Below, piece by piece: positions 1-6,396 of a DNA stretch of 21,546 nucleotides. The notes beneath the pieces were generated by a model. It was given only the letters and a program-made list of their open reading frames with translations, was not told the DNA's origin and did no database searches. This stretch comes from CAZDBS01 sp964503775. GTDB lineage: Bacteria; Patescibacteriota; Saccharimonadia; Saccharimonadales; CAZDBS01. Positions within the stretch are counted from its first letter, which is position 1. Each line of letters begins with the position of its first letter. The stretch spans positions 1 to 21,546 of the forward strand of contig CAZDBS010000010.1 of NCBI GenBank assembly GCA_964503775.1. The letters run 5' to 3'. A program made the translations under genes and the position numbers.

Positions 1-2
1 CG

Positions 3-78
3 TGGTCAGGGTGAGAAGACTTGAACTTCCGATCTCTGGACCCCCAGCCCAGCGCTTTACCAACTAAGCTACACCCTG
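3..78 (-). tRNA. tRNA-Pro (anticodon GGG)
   Basis: Read on the minus strand, this 76-base segment folds into a complete cloverleaf. The acceptor is CAGGGTG paired with CACCCTG plus discriminator A and an encoded CCA. The D stem is GCTT/AAGC with an AGTTGGTA loop. The anticodon stem is CTGGG/TCCAG with loop CTGGGGG, the variable loop has 5 bases, and the T arm is GGAAG/CTTCT with loop TTCAAGT. The anticodon GGG reads the proline codons CCC and CCT. The C1-G72 first pair is typical of bacterial tRNA-Pro. Confidence 0.93.
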
Positions 79-545
79 ATACCGGTCCTATTTTATACTA
101 TCTTGCGAGGGGTTGTCTTTCAGTGGTCCCTAAGATGGGGCAAGAACGCTAGTCACGATAATTTTCCTCACGGAAAATTTCTCGACCCCGCCTCAACTTA
201 CTGCAAGCAAAGCTTACAATCAGTTTCCGGCCTTGCGATTTGACACCGGCAAATCTCACCCTGGAAACAAACGTTGTAAGAAACTCATGAAGTTCTTATC
301 TGTTATATAGTAACTTATAATGCAAGTTTTGTGCAGTAGATTTATCTGGAATTGAATCGTAGTAGAGGCGTATAATGAGGATGTCGGTGCAAAGGCATTT
401 GATTTTCTGAATAAAATCGAATCGGGAGCACGATACCAGTTTTTACCGTGGTAAAAACGTGAGTGCACCCACTTTGCTTCCAGCAGAGTTAATCAAGCCC
501 CGCACCGGCTCTGGACCGTGCTTCATAAGTTGTAGGAAGTAGGGT
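79..545. other. gene-free stretch with promoters and hairpins; possible unidentified RNA
   Basis: I see no convincing protein gene here. A 70-residue minus-strand reading frame has no family features and no start signals. Inverted repeats are frequent: AATTTTCC/GGAAAATT around 160-180, GATTTG/CAAATC at 237-254, a 10-bp stem 397-406/413-422, and the near-palindrome 439-458. On the plus strand a TATAAT at 371-376 would start a transcript near 383. In that RNA, GGTGCA (386-391) can pair with TGCACC (464-469), enclosing the last two hairpins, and GAGCACG (426-432) can alternatively pair with 517-523. No poly-U terminator is evident, and I could not match tmRNA, SRP RNA, 5S or 6S signatures. It may be a structured RNA of unknown class or simply hairpin-rich spacer. 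Confidence 0.25.
92..119 (-). promoter_or_regulatory. promoter of the tRNA-Pro gene
   Basis: On the minus strand a -10-like TATAAA (92-97) lies 13 bases before the tRNA 5' end. It is preceded at a 16-base spacing by AAGACA (114-119), a 4/6 match to TTGACA. The predicted transcript start falls a few bases upstream of the mature tRNA. Confidence 0.5.
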
Positions 546-1166
546 CTAGAGATTTAAGTACGAGCCTGTTATCAGATGATAGAGACTGGTAATGATTGGC
601 TGCATGAAGTGTGGTCCAATCGAGTAGAAAACAAACATGAAGAAAATAAGGCCAGTTATACCGAGGTTCTCGATGCTTCGCATGAAGTCCTGGATCGGCT
701 CTGGAGCAAAAGCATAGAGTAATCTCGATCCGTCGAGTGGCGGGTAGGGGATCATGTTAAAGACGAAGAAACTGAGATTTACTAGAGTAAAGATCGAGAT
801 GGCATCTGTTAGGAACGCATCTGTCCCAGTTACGACTCGGAATAAAACCCCACCTATCAACGCTAACATTAAGTTGGCAAGGGGTCCGGCAACACCGACG
901 ATAGCCATGCCAAAATCATCATAACGGAGCCGTGATGAGTTAACCGGCACAGGCTTAGCAGCCCCAAACGGTATCCCAACAGTTATGTAGAGAAGTATCG
1001 GCAGGAGGACAGTCGTCACCGGATCTATGTGCTTTAAGGGGTTGAGAGATAAACGGCCGCTCCATTTAGCGGTTGAATCTCCAAGCCAGTGGGCGACGTA
1101 GCCATGCACTGCTTCGTGGAGTGTCATCGAGAGTAAAATACTCGCTATAAGTATGATCAAGATCAT
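546..1166 (-). CDS. site-2-protease-like zinc metalloprotease (M50B family)
   Basis: This encodes a 206-residue polytopic membrane protein of the M50B intramembrane protease family. The zinc-binding HEAVH lies at residues 17-21 inside the first hydrophobic helix. The second conserved element, NMIPYPPLDG, is near residues 137-146, with D145 as the third expected zinc ligand. Hydrophobic segments lie around 1-15, 48-66, 87-110, 122-140 and 166-184. There is no PDZ domain, as in the short YwhC-like subgroup, so the length is normal for that branch. The family cleaves within or near membrane segments; the substrate is unknown. The ATG at 1166 is chosen because a TATAAT lies only eight bases upstream with no Shine-Dalgarno, implying a leaderless mRNA. 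The gene is divergent from rpmB. Confidence 0.88.
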   Translation of the reverse strand: MILIILIASILLSMTLHEAVHGYVAHWLGDSTAKWSGRLSLNPLKHIDPVTTVLLPILLYITVGIPFGAAKPVPVNSSRLRYDDFGMAIVGVAGPLANLMLALIGGVLFRVVTGTDAFLTDAISIFTLVNLSFFVFNMIPYPPLDGSRLLYAFAPEPIQDFMRSIENLGITGLIFFMFVFYSIGPHFMQPIITSLYHLITGSYLNL

Positions 1167-1174
1167 TGATAACT

Positions 1175-1180
1175 ATTATA
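1175..1180 (-). promoter_or_regulatory. -10 box of the M50 protease gene (leaderless geometry)
   Basis: A perfect TATAAT on the minus strand ends eight bases before the ATG at 1166. Transcription would therefore begin within one or two bases of the start codon. No good -35 is visible, and there is no Shine-Dalgarno. Confidence 0.6.
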
Positions 1181-1219
1181 CCTGGTAGCGGCTCGTTCGG
1201 GTCTACGAGTCGCACGGGG

Positions 1220-1248
1220 TTGACTTATAAAAGATATGCAAGTAGAAT
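1220..1248 (+). promoter_or_regulatory. rpmB promoter
   Basis: TTGACT (1220-1225), a 17-base spacer and TAGAAT (1243-1248) form a strong sigma-70-type promoter. The ATG at 1260 is 11 bases after the -10 box, so the 5' leader would be only about 4-5 bases. Confidence 0.75.
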
Positions 1249-1259
1249 TTACCTCTGTC

Positions 1260-1457
1260 ATGTCATACAAATGCGACATTACCGGTAAAGGTAAGCAGTT
1301 CGGCCACAATGTGAGCTTCTCTCAGAGGCACACTCAAAAGGTCTGGCTTCCTAATCTCCAGAAAAAGACCTTTATGCTCGATGGTAAAAAGGTAACCATG
1401 AAGTTGAGTACCCAAGCCATCAGGACCCTGAAAAAGAAGGGTGTTTTGGTTAAATAA
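1260..1457 (+). CDS. rpmB: 50S ribosomal protein bL28
   Basis: This encodes 65 residues matching ribosomal protein bL28, a component of the large subunit. Recognisable elements are the N-terminal C-x-I-T-G-K segment, the basic S-x-R-H-T segment, the V-W-L-P-N-L-Q core and the C-terminal hydrophobic and basic stretch TLKKKGV. The frame can be extended eight codons upstream to 1236, but that extension contains the -10 box of the promoter. ATG 1260, giving MSYKCDITGKG, is therefore the real start and aligns with the usual bL28 N-terminus. There is no Shine-Dalgarno, so initiation is predicted to be leaderless or nearly so. A rho-independent terminator follows directly, making this a single-gene unit. 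Confidence 0.93.
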   Translation: MSYKCDITGKGKQFGHNVSFSQRHTQKVWLPNLQKKTFMLDGKKVTMKLSTQAIRTLKKKGVLVK

Positions 1458-1480
1458 GTCCACAGGAATTGGATTATAAG

Positions 1481-1503
1481 AGCTGCCGAACGGCGGCTTT
1501 TTT
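1481..1503 (+). terminator. rho-independent terminator of rpmB
   Basis: AGCTGCCG and CGGCGGCT form an 8-bp stem with one G-U pair and a two-base AA spacer, so the terminal pairs must open into the loop. Six T follow immediately. It lies 24 bases after the rpmB stop. Confidence 0.85.
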
Positions 1504-1518
1504 GTTTGCTAGGTACCA

Positions 1519-2943
1519 CTAAGAATTAGGTGTATCAGCTAGAGGTAGAGTGATTGTAAACGTGCTGCCGTGATCGACCTGGCTCTCGACACCGATGGTA
1601 CCGCCATGTCGCTCGATGATGAGCTTCGAGGCGTATAGCCCGATGCCTGTACCCTCATAGTTATAGGTTAATACGCTAGTACCTCGATGGAACTTAGTGA
1701 AGAGTTTAGGTATCTCCTCGGGACTAATACCAACACCCGTGTCACGAACGCGGACGATAGCCTTCCCGCCAGCTGCTGAGAGAGTGAGCTGGATGATACC
1801 ACCCTTTGGTGTAAATTTAACCGCATTATCCAACACATTCCAGATAGCGGCTCGTACGTGAGGCGGGCTCATGGAGACGGTGCCACTTATCGGCTCCAGC
1901 GTAGCTTCGAAGTGGAGGTTATTGAGTACCGCCATATCTTTGAATTCATTGGCTAATTTCTCGATAAACGGCTTGATGAGCGTAGGAGTCGATTGGCTAA
2001 AGTTCTGGCCTGATTCTATCTGAGAAATCGTCAAAATGTCCTCCGCAAAGGTCCCTAGGCGTTTACTGCCAGCGGAGATGTTTTTCAGAATGTCTCTTAG
2101 TTCATCCACGTTGTTTACTTCGGCTGAATTTTCGATATATCCGTCGATGATGGATAGAGGAGTACGAAGGTTGTGTGATGTAATGATCATGAACTCGCTC
2201 TTCATACTGTCGAGCTCTTTGAGCTTGCTGATGCTGGCTTTCAAGCTATCGGCCATAGAGTTTACGGAGTCGGCTAAAGCTCCGAGTTCATCGTGACTTT
2301 TGATCAATATCTCTTGGTCGAGGTTGCCGTTGCTGATCTCATGGCTTTGGCTGTTAATCAGTTTTATACGCTTGATAAGCCAGCGATTTACAAAAACATA
2401 TAGCAGGATCATCGACGAGATAATCGCTAGAGTACTCATCAGTACCACTGACCAGGTAGCTTGTCTTATACTCCGAGTGATGCTTTCATTGGACACGCTG
2501 TAGACTATGGAGTATCGATGAGCACCAAAACTTTCGAAATAGGGAGCTACTATGGTATTTAGCGCTTCGTTTTTGTCTTTGACAAGTATCTGTTCGAAAC
2601 TCGCTGCTTGAGCTGGAGAAATTCGTGGTGCCTGATCTCTGTTTTGAGAAAATAGGACATTAGCATTTACGTCCACGATGGCGATGTTGGTGATGTTTGA
2701 GCTCAGTATGGCAAAATCATCTATCTTACTTTGGACTAGAGCTGTACCCGAGTCTTTGTAGAGAGTGAAGATGTTGCCGATAGGCTCGGTTGCCAGAGTT
2801 GCGAAGGCTTTAGATTCGTTGAGTAGGTTGGAGCGAAGTGTGTTTGTGCCCGTGGTATTTAGGTAGAGAGCTATGCCGGTAAAGACCGGCGTTAGAAGCA
2901 GGGCAATAAGCAGGATGAATTTTGCCCTAATACCTAGCTTCAT
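1519..2943 (-). CDS. membrane sensor histidine kinase (HAMP-HisKA-HATPase)
   Basis: This is a 474-residue two-component sensor kinase. TM1 lies near residues 9-28, an extracytoplasmic sensor region near 29-163, TM2 near 164-185, then a HAMP-like linker (~186-240). The HisKA dimerisation helix contains SHNLRTPLS with the phospho-acceptor H257. The HATPase domain shows N box NVLDNAVKF, G1 DTGVGI, F box KFHRG and G2 GTGIGLY. The residue after the histidine is Asn where most kinases have Glu or Asp. A GAGG Shine-Dalgarno four bases before the ATG supports the start. It is the second gene of an operon, 19 bases behind a membrane-anchored solute-binding protein, which suggests that protein presents or senses the ligand. 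No response regulator lies in the window, so the partner is unknown. Confidence 0.92.
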   Translation of the reverse strand: MKLGIRAKFILLIALLLTPVFTGIALYLNTTGTNTLRSNLLNESKAFATLATEPIGNIFTLYKDSGTALVQSKIDDFAILSSNITNIAIVDVNANVLFSQNRDQAPRISPAQAASFEQILVKDKNEALNTIVAPYFESFGAHRYSIVYSVSNESITRSIRQATWSVVLMSTLAIISSMILLYVFVNRWLIKRIKLINSQSHEISNGNLDQEILIKSHDELGALADSVNSMADSLKASISKLKELDSMKSEFMIITSHNLRTPLSIIDGYIENSAEVNNVDELRDILKNISAGSKRLGTFAEDILTISQIESGQNFSQSTPTLIKPFIEKLANEFKDMAVLNNLHFEATLEPISGTVSMSPPHVRAAIWNVLDNAVKFTPKGGIIQLTLSAAGGKAIVRVRDTGVGISPEEIPKLFTKFHRGTSVLTYNYEGTGIGLYASKLIIERHGGTIGVESQVDHGSTFTITLPLADTPNS

Positions 2944-2962
2944 AGCGCCTCAATCTTGTGGG

Positions 2963-4696
2963 TTACTTCTGGTAGACTTTCCAGAAGTAGATACCCGGTA
3001 GGTTGCCGCCGTTGTATTCAAGACTTGTAACGACAGGAACTGTCGATGCGAAGTTTGAGACACGTACTCGGAACGGAACGCTGCCATAATCTTCGGCAAC
3101 TGTTCTGGAGATCTGTTGGAGGACCTTGAGCCGCTGGGCAGGATCAAACGTGGTACTAGCGGTTTTGAGGAGCTCGTTGACCGTGGCATTGTCGTATACG
3201 TAGTACCCGCCTGATTTGGTATATACCACTGATGCAACGTCACTGAGGTCGTTGATGTCAGTTGCATAGGCGGCGATTATCAGGTCTTTTGATCCGGTGT
3301 AGAGGGCATTGAAGAGGTCATCACCATTGGTATAGATAGTCATGTCGATGGTGACGCCAACAGCTTCCAGTTCTTTCTTGATTTCTTCGGCAAGGGTCTT
3401 GGAGGCCGTAGAACCAGCTAGGCTGAGTTTCAAACCAGTCTCGTACCCGGCTGTTTTCAGTAGTTCTTTGGCTTTAGTTGGGTCGGTCTTAGGTCTGATA
3501 AAAGTCGGGTCGTAGCCTGGAATAGTTGGCGGTACCATCTGTGACGCTACGTTTGAGGGGTTACCTCCGGCCTTGATAATTGCCTCAGGATCAAGTGCTA
3601 GGTAGAGTGCTTGTCGGACGTCCTTTTTCTGTAAGGGACTACCGGTCTTTAGTGTTGCGAAGTATAGGCTGGTGATGGAATTAGACTCGTATTTTGTGCT
3701 CGTGATGCTTGGAAGAGCGGTTTTGATAGTGTTGACATCATCTTCTTTGAGACTCATCGCGAAGTTGATAGTTCCATCTTTGATAGCCTCAACAATTGCT
3801 GGAGCGTCTTTGAATGTCTTGAAGCTTACTTCTCGAGTATAGACATGACCTCCGTGATAATCATCAAAGGCTACAAGCTGGATTGAATCTTTGGCAGCTG
3901 TGGTGCCGGTCTTGATCGTGTATGGACCGGTGCCGTGCGAAGGATCGGCTGCGTTACCAGCAACCGAATCATAAACAAATATGAAGCTGAGTTTGCTGAG
4001 GAGTACTGGATCAGGGGTCTTGGTTACTATCTTCAGCGTCCCATCGTCTACGACTTCGATAGTTTTTAGCGTATCAACAAAGACCTTGTACTCTTTCTGC
4101 TTGGCTGCAGCATCGATACTGGCTTTAACGTCCGCGGCGGTCATGAGTTTACCGGTGTGGAACTTTACGTTTGGCTTTAGTTTGAATAGCCAGGTGGAGT
4201 CATCAGGGTTTGTCCAGCTTGAGGCCAGCTGAGGTACGATTTTTGTCCCACTAAAGGCCACTAGACTCTCAAATACTTGACGGTCCACCATGCTATTGGC
4301 GATAGCTTTGGGAAAAGTGGGTGGGAAGACATTAAACCCGACCTCAGTTGTTCCTAGATTGAGTACTGATATGTCTTTCTTCTGTACGACTTCGGTTGTC
4401 GTTTTGGTGTCGTCTTTCTTGATAACGGTCTGATAGGCGACGGCACCGGCTACGACAAGTAACATGACGGCAATCAATATCAATATCATGCCAGTGGTAC
4501 GCTTGTGATCGCTGCTTTTTTCGGGTTTACCTGATGGTGCCGAAACAGTCGGTTGTTCTGGTGTGACGTCTGACGTACTAGAGGCACCAGTGTTCTCCGG
4601 AGCGGTCACGGGCGTGGTAGGAACTGGACTTACGTCGTTTACTTCCGGATTAGGGTTACTATTAGTAGCCTTCTCTGATGTATCATCAGGATTCAT
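2963..4696 (-). CDS. membrane-anchored family-5 (oligopeptide-type) solute-binding protein
   Basis: This encodes 577 residues. The N-terminal ~65 are Pro/Thr/Ser-rich and disordered. A single hydrophobic helix follows at ~69-88 with basic residues (DHKRTTG) in front, so the tail is cytoplasmic and the rest extracytoplasmic. There is no lipobox cysteine. From ~110 to the end it resembles SBP_bac_5 proteins of ABC importers (DppA/OppA type). Evidence includes the V-x-x-Q-V-F-E-S-L segment, the W-x-F-K-L-K-P-N-V-K-F-H-T-G region, A-A-D-V-K, and D-V-R-Q-A-L-Y-L-A-L-D near the middle. A long N-terminal cytoplasmic tail plus TM anchor is unlike the usual lipoprotein. No permease or ATPase gene is adjacent; instead a histidine kinase follows in the operon. 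It has a strong GGAGGAG Shine-Dalgarno. Confidence 0.88.
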   Translation of the reverse strand: MNPDDTSEKATNSNPNPEVNDVSPVPTTPVTAPENTGASSTSDVTPEQPTVSAPSGKPEKSSDHKRTTGMILILIAVMLLVVAGAVAYQTVIKKDDTKTTTEVVQKKDISVLNLGTTEVGFNVFPPTFPKAIANSMVDRQVFESLVAFSGTKIVPQLASSWTNPDDSTWLFKLKPNVKFHTGKLMTAADVKASIDAAAKQKEYKVFVDTLKTIEVVDDGTLKIVTKTPDPVLLSKLSFIFVYDSVAGNAADPSHGTGPYTIKTGTTAAKDSIQLVAFDDYHGGHVYTREVSFKTFKDAPAIVEAIKDGTINFAMSLKEDDVNTIKTALPSITSTKYESNSITSLYFATLKTGSPLQKKDVRQALYLALDPEAIIKAGGNPSNVASQMVPPTIPGYDPTFIRPKTDPTKAKELLKTAGYETGLKLSLAGSTASKTLAEEIKKELEAVGVTIDMTIYTNGDDLFNALYTGSKDLIIAAYATDINDLSDVASVVYTKSGGYYVYDNATVNELLKTASTTFDPAQRLKVLQQISRTVAEDYGSVPFRVRVSNFASTVPVVTSLEYNGGNLPGIYFWKVYQK

Positions 4697-4701
4697 ATAA
4701 A

Positions 4702-4761
4702 CTCCTCCAAAGTGTTAATACTTCTTACGCTTATCCTACGCTACCGTGCTCCAATTGTGAA
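4702..4761 (-). promoter_or_regulatory. promoter and ribosome binding site of the binding protein-kinase operon
   Basis: On the minus strand, TTCACA (4756-4761), a 17-base spacer and TAGGAT (4733-4738) give a transcript start near 4726. GGAGGAG (4702-4708) follows, five bases before the ATG at 4696. This is the strongest Shine-Dalgarno in the window and contrasts with the leaderless geometry of the divergent rnhA. Confidence 0.65.
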
Positions 4762-4793
4762 GGGTTTTTCTCTTTCAAATCTTTCAGTTAGGG

Positions 4794-4799
4794 TATGAT
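4794..4799 (+). promoter_or_regulatory. -10 box of rnhA (leaderless geometry)
   Basis: TATGAT ends six bases before the ATG at 4806. This is the distance at which sigma-70 polymerase normally starts, so the A of ATG would be +1. The in-frame GTG at 4800 lies between the box and the ATG and is unlikely to be transcribed. Confidence 0.6.
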
Positions 4800-4805
4800 G
4801 TGTGC

Positions 4806-5231
4806 ATGGCAAAAAACCAATACCACGAAATCCAGATATTTACAGATGGAGGATCGAGAAATAATCCTGGTCCATCGGCTTCGGGCTTTGTCCTCAAAGA
4901 CATGGATGGAAAGATTCTCATCAAGGGTGGGGAGTATCTAGGGATAACGACTAACAATCAGGCTGAGTATCAGGCAGTCCGTATGGCGCTCGAAAAAGCC
5001 GTGGAGTTACAAGCTCGGGTTATTCATATATATATGGATAGTTTGCTGGTGGCCAATCAGCTCAACGGCATCTATAAAATCCGTAACCGTGATCTCTGGC
5101 CGATTTATAGCAATATCAAAGAGCTACTGGAGAAGTTTGAAAGCTACACTATCGAGCATGTTTACCGCGAACACAATGGTGATGCCGACGGGGAAGTGAA
5201 TAGGATATTGGACGAAGAAGCTCGTCGCTAG
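4806..5231 (+). CDS. rnhA: ribonuclease H (type 1, reverse-transcriptase-like RNase H family)
   Basis: This 141-residue enzyme degrades the RNA strand of RNA-DNA hybrids such as R-loops and primers. The four carboxylates of the RNase H fold are visible: D14 in IFTDGGSRNNPGPS, E54 in NNQAEYQA, D78 in YMDSLLV, and D128 (or D126) in the C-terminal HNGDADGEVN. The short form without the basic protrusion and the REHNGDAD ending resemble the RVT_3/YpdQ-type proteins of Gram-positive bacteria, plants and archaea rather than E. coli RnhA. ATG 4806 is preferred over GTG 4800 because the -10 box ends at 4799. It is a monocistronic gene, followed by rnpB with its own promoter. Confidence 0.9.
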   Translation: MAKNQYHEIQIFTDGGSRNNPGPSASGFVLKDMDGKILIKGGEYLGITTNNQAEYQAVRMALEKAVELQARVIHIYMDSLLVANQLNGIYKIRNRDLWPIYSNIKELLEKFESYTIEHVYREHNGDADGEVNRILDEEARR

Positions 5232-5299
5232 ATCTGTTATAGCATAAACATTTTGACAACGATTGTTTCCAGAACACTTTAAACAATAAGCATATCTGG

Positions 5300-5305
5300 T
5301 ATAAT
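5300..5305 (+). promoter_or_regulatory. rnpB promoter -10 box
   Basis: A perfect TATAAT seven bases before the predicted 5' end of RNase P RNA. The -35 is poor. Confidence 0.65.
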
Positions 5306-5311
5306 ATCGCT

Positions 5312-5678
5312 CGTGGATGTTGACTGATCGCCCGCCGAAGCTTTCGAGCAAAGGTGGGAGGAAAGTCCGGGCAGCATAGAGCAAGACAGTTTCTAACGGA
5401 AACCGGGGGTAACCCTAGGGAAAGTGCCACAGAAACGAAACCACCCCCGCCTTTAGGGCGAGGGAACGGGTGAAACGAGTGGGGTAAAAGCCCACAGTGG
5501 TCGTAGGTGACTACGAACAGAGGTAAACCCTGTCTGCTGCAAGGAGATCAACCTTCGTGTCAGTTTCTGGCAACGATTGCTCGTCGAGGTTGGTCATTTA
5601 ACCGCTTGATCCTGTTGGCAACGATAGGACTAGATAGATGATCAGATAGAACAGAACCCGGCTTACTAGCGTCCACAT
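5312..5678 (+). ncRNA. rnpB: RNase P RNA (bacterial type A)
   Basis: This is the catalytic RNA of RNase P, which matures tRNA 5' ends. The universally conserved 5' core (GAGGAAAGTCCGGGC, about 5358-5372), the ACAGAAACG element, and the 3' core AACCCGGCTTAC near 5656 are all present and can form P4. The ends pair as P1: GTGGATG (5313-5319) with CGTCCAC (5670-5676), including one G-U. The length of about 365 nt is normal. The transcript starts just after its own TATAAT and ends at a strong terminator shared in the opposite direction with the rplT end of the infC operon. Confidence 0.96.
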
Positions 5679-5681
5679 TTA

Positions 5682-5708
5682 AAAACTCCTCCGAAACGAG
5701 GAGTTTTT
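5682..5708. terminator. bidirectional terminator between rnpB and rplT
   Basis: AAAACTCCTC and GAGGAGTTTT form a 10-bp stem around a CGAAAC loop, with T-runs on both strands. It can terminate rnpB on the plus strand and the infC-rpmI-rplT operon on the minus strand. Confidence 0.9.
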
Positions 5709-5728
5709 AAATTCTAGTGAACTTTCGA

Positions 5729-5887
5729 TTATTTCTTGGCAGCTGAAACGAGGGCTTCGAACGCTTTGGGTTCGCTAACGGCTAATTCACTCATGACCTT
5801 GCGGTCTAAGGTGATACCGGCTTTTTTGATCCCAGCGATGAAGGTACTGTAGGTCATGCCATGTTCACGGACACCAGCACTGATGCG
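5729..5887 (-). CDS. rplT: 50S ribosomal protein bL20, C-terminal part (cut by assembly gap)
   Basis: The 52 visible residues plus stop match the C-terminal half of bL20. They align with E. coli bL20 from about residue 64 (R-I-x-A, then the GMTYSTFIAGIKKAGITLDRK segment and the A-F-x-A-L-V ending). About 63 N-terminal residues fall in the adjacent N run. bL20 organises 23S rRNA early in 50S assembly and in many bacteria represses its own operon. Any continuous reading frame drawn across the N run into infC is an artefact: the two ends belong to different genes. Confidence 0.92.
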   Translation of the reverse strand, partial: RISAGVREHGMTYSTFIAGIKKAGITLDRKVMSELAVSEPKAFEALVSAAKK

Positions 5888-5987
5888 NNNNNNNNNNNNN
5901 NNNNNNNNNNNNNNNNNNNNNNNNNNNNNNNNNNNNNNNNNNNNNNNNNNNNNNNNNNNNNNNNNNNNNNNNNNNNNNNNNNNNNNN
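5888..5987. other. assembly gap (100 N) hiding the infC 3' part, rpmI and the rplT 5' part
   Basis: This is a run of exactly 100 N. The flanks encode the N-terminal third to half of IF3 and the C-terminal half of bL20. In the near-universal infC-rpmI-rplT order, roughly 700-800 bases should lie between them, so the N run is a placeholder and not a measured length. Confidence 0.93.
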
Positions 5988-6235
5988 AAAGTCTTCTGAT
6001 TACGTTTGGCTTTTTGCTGCTGCTTGGTGCGCTGGTAATTGTATTTACCCCAGTCGACAATCTTCGCGACAGGCGGGTCGGCATTGGGAGATATCTCCAC
6101 CAGATCAAGTTCAGCTTCCCGGGCACGTTGCAGGGCCTCTAGTCTACCTATGACGCCGAGCTGGTTACCTTGCTCGTCTATAACGCGCAAATACGGTGCC
6201 CGAATTGCCTCATTGAGGCGAGTGTACTTGTCGAT
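5988..6235 (-). CDS. infC: translation initiation factor IF-3, N-terminal part (ATC start, cut by gap)
   Basis: IF3 binds the 30S subunit, prevents premature 50S joining and proofreads the initiator codon. The visible ~82 residues cover the IF3 N domain: RLNEAIRAPYLRV, then EGNQLG-like EQGNQLG, the signature DLVEISPNADPPVAKI, and DWGKYNYQ followed by the basic linker. The TTG at 6190 would delete the conserved R-L-N-E-A-I-R segment. The frame extends 15 codons upstream to an ATC at 6233-6235, nine bases after AGGAG. IF3 genes often start with AUU, AUC or AUA, which IF3 itself discriminates against, giving autoregulation. The C domain is lost in the gap. Confidence 0.9.
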
Positions 6236-6244
6236 GTAAGTTGT

Positions 6245-6249
6245 CTCCT
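6245..6249 (-). promoter_or_regulatory. Shine-Dalgarno that fixes the ATC start of infC
   Basis: AGGAG on the minus strand lies nine bases before ATC 6235. No ATG, GTG or TTG is available in frame at a usable distance. Confidence 0.75.
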
Positions 6250-6278
6250 ATGACTGACATTTAACCTGTTCGACAAAG

Positions 6279-6308
6279 ATTGTAACAGATTGAGGCTACC
6301 TGTAGCAA
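6279..6308 (-). promoter_or_regulatory. promoter of the infC-rpmI-rplT operon
   Basis: On the minus strand, TTGCTA (6303-6308), an 18-base spacer and TACAAT (6279-6284) give a start near 6272 and a leader of about 36 nt containing the Shine-Dalgarno. Confidence 0.6.
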
Positions 6309-6358
6309 GTATAAAAGGGATCGATAACTAGCACTTAGTGATTAATGGAGTCAAAATC

Positions 6359-6390
6359 AAAAAAGAGTACTCATAAATTCATGGATTTAT
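6359..6390 (-). terminator. possible weak terminator after yifB
   Basis: On the minus strand, ATAAAT and ATTTAT pair around a 6-base loop just after the yifB stop. The palindrome GAGTACTC and six T follow. The stem is AT-only and separated from the T-run, so the call is tentative. Confidence 0.3.
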
Positions 6391-6396
6391 TAATTG

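Noticed and set aside
256..468. A 70-residue minus-strand reading frame near the left end
   Set aside because: No start signal, no recognisable composition or motif, and it lies across strong inverted repeats.
1236..1259. Eight extra N-terminal codons for bL28
   Set aside because: They overlap the -10 box and would lie upstream of the transcript start. bL28 proteins begin near MSYKC.
5729..6190. A single 153-residue protein across the first N run
   Set aside because: Its two ends are the IF3 N domain and the bL20 C-terminus; continuity is only through unknown bases.
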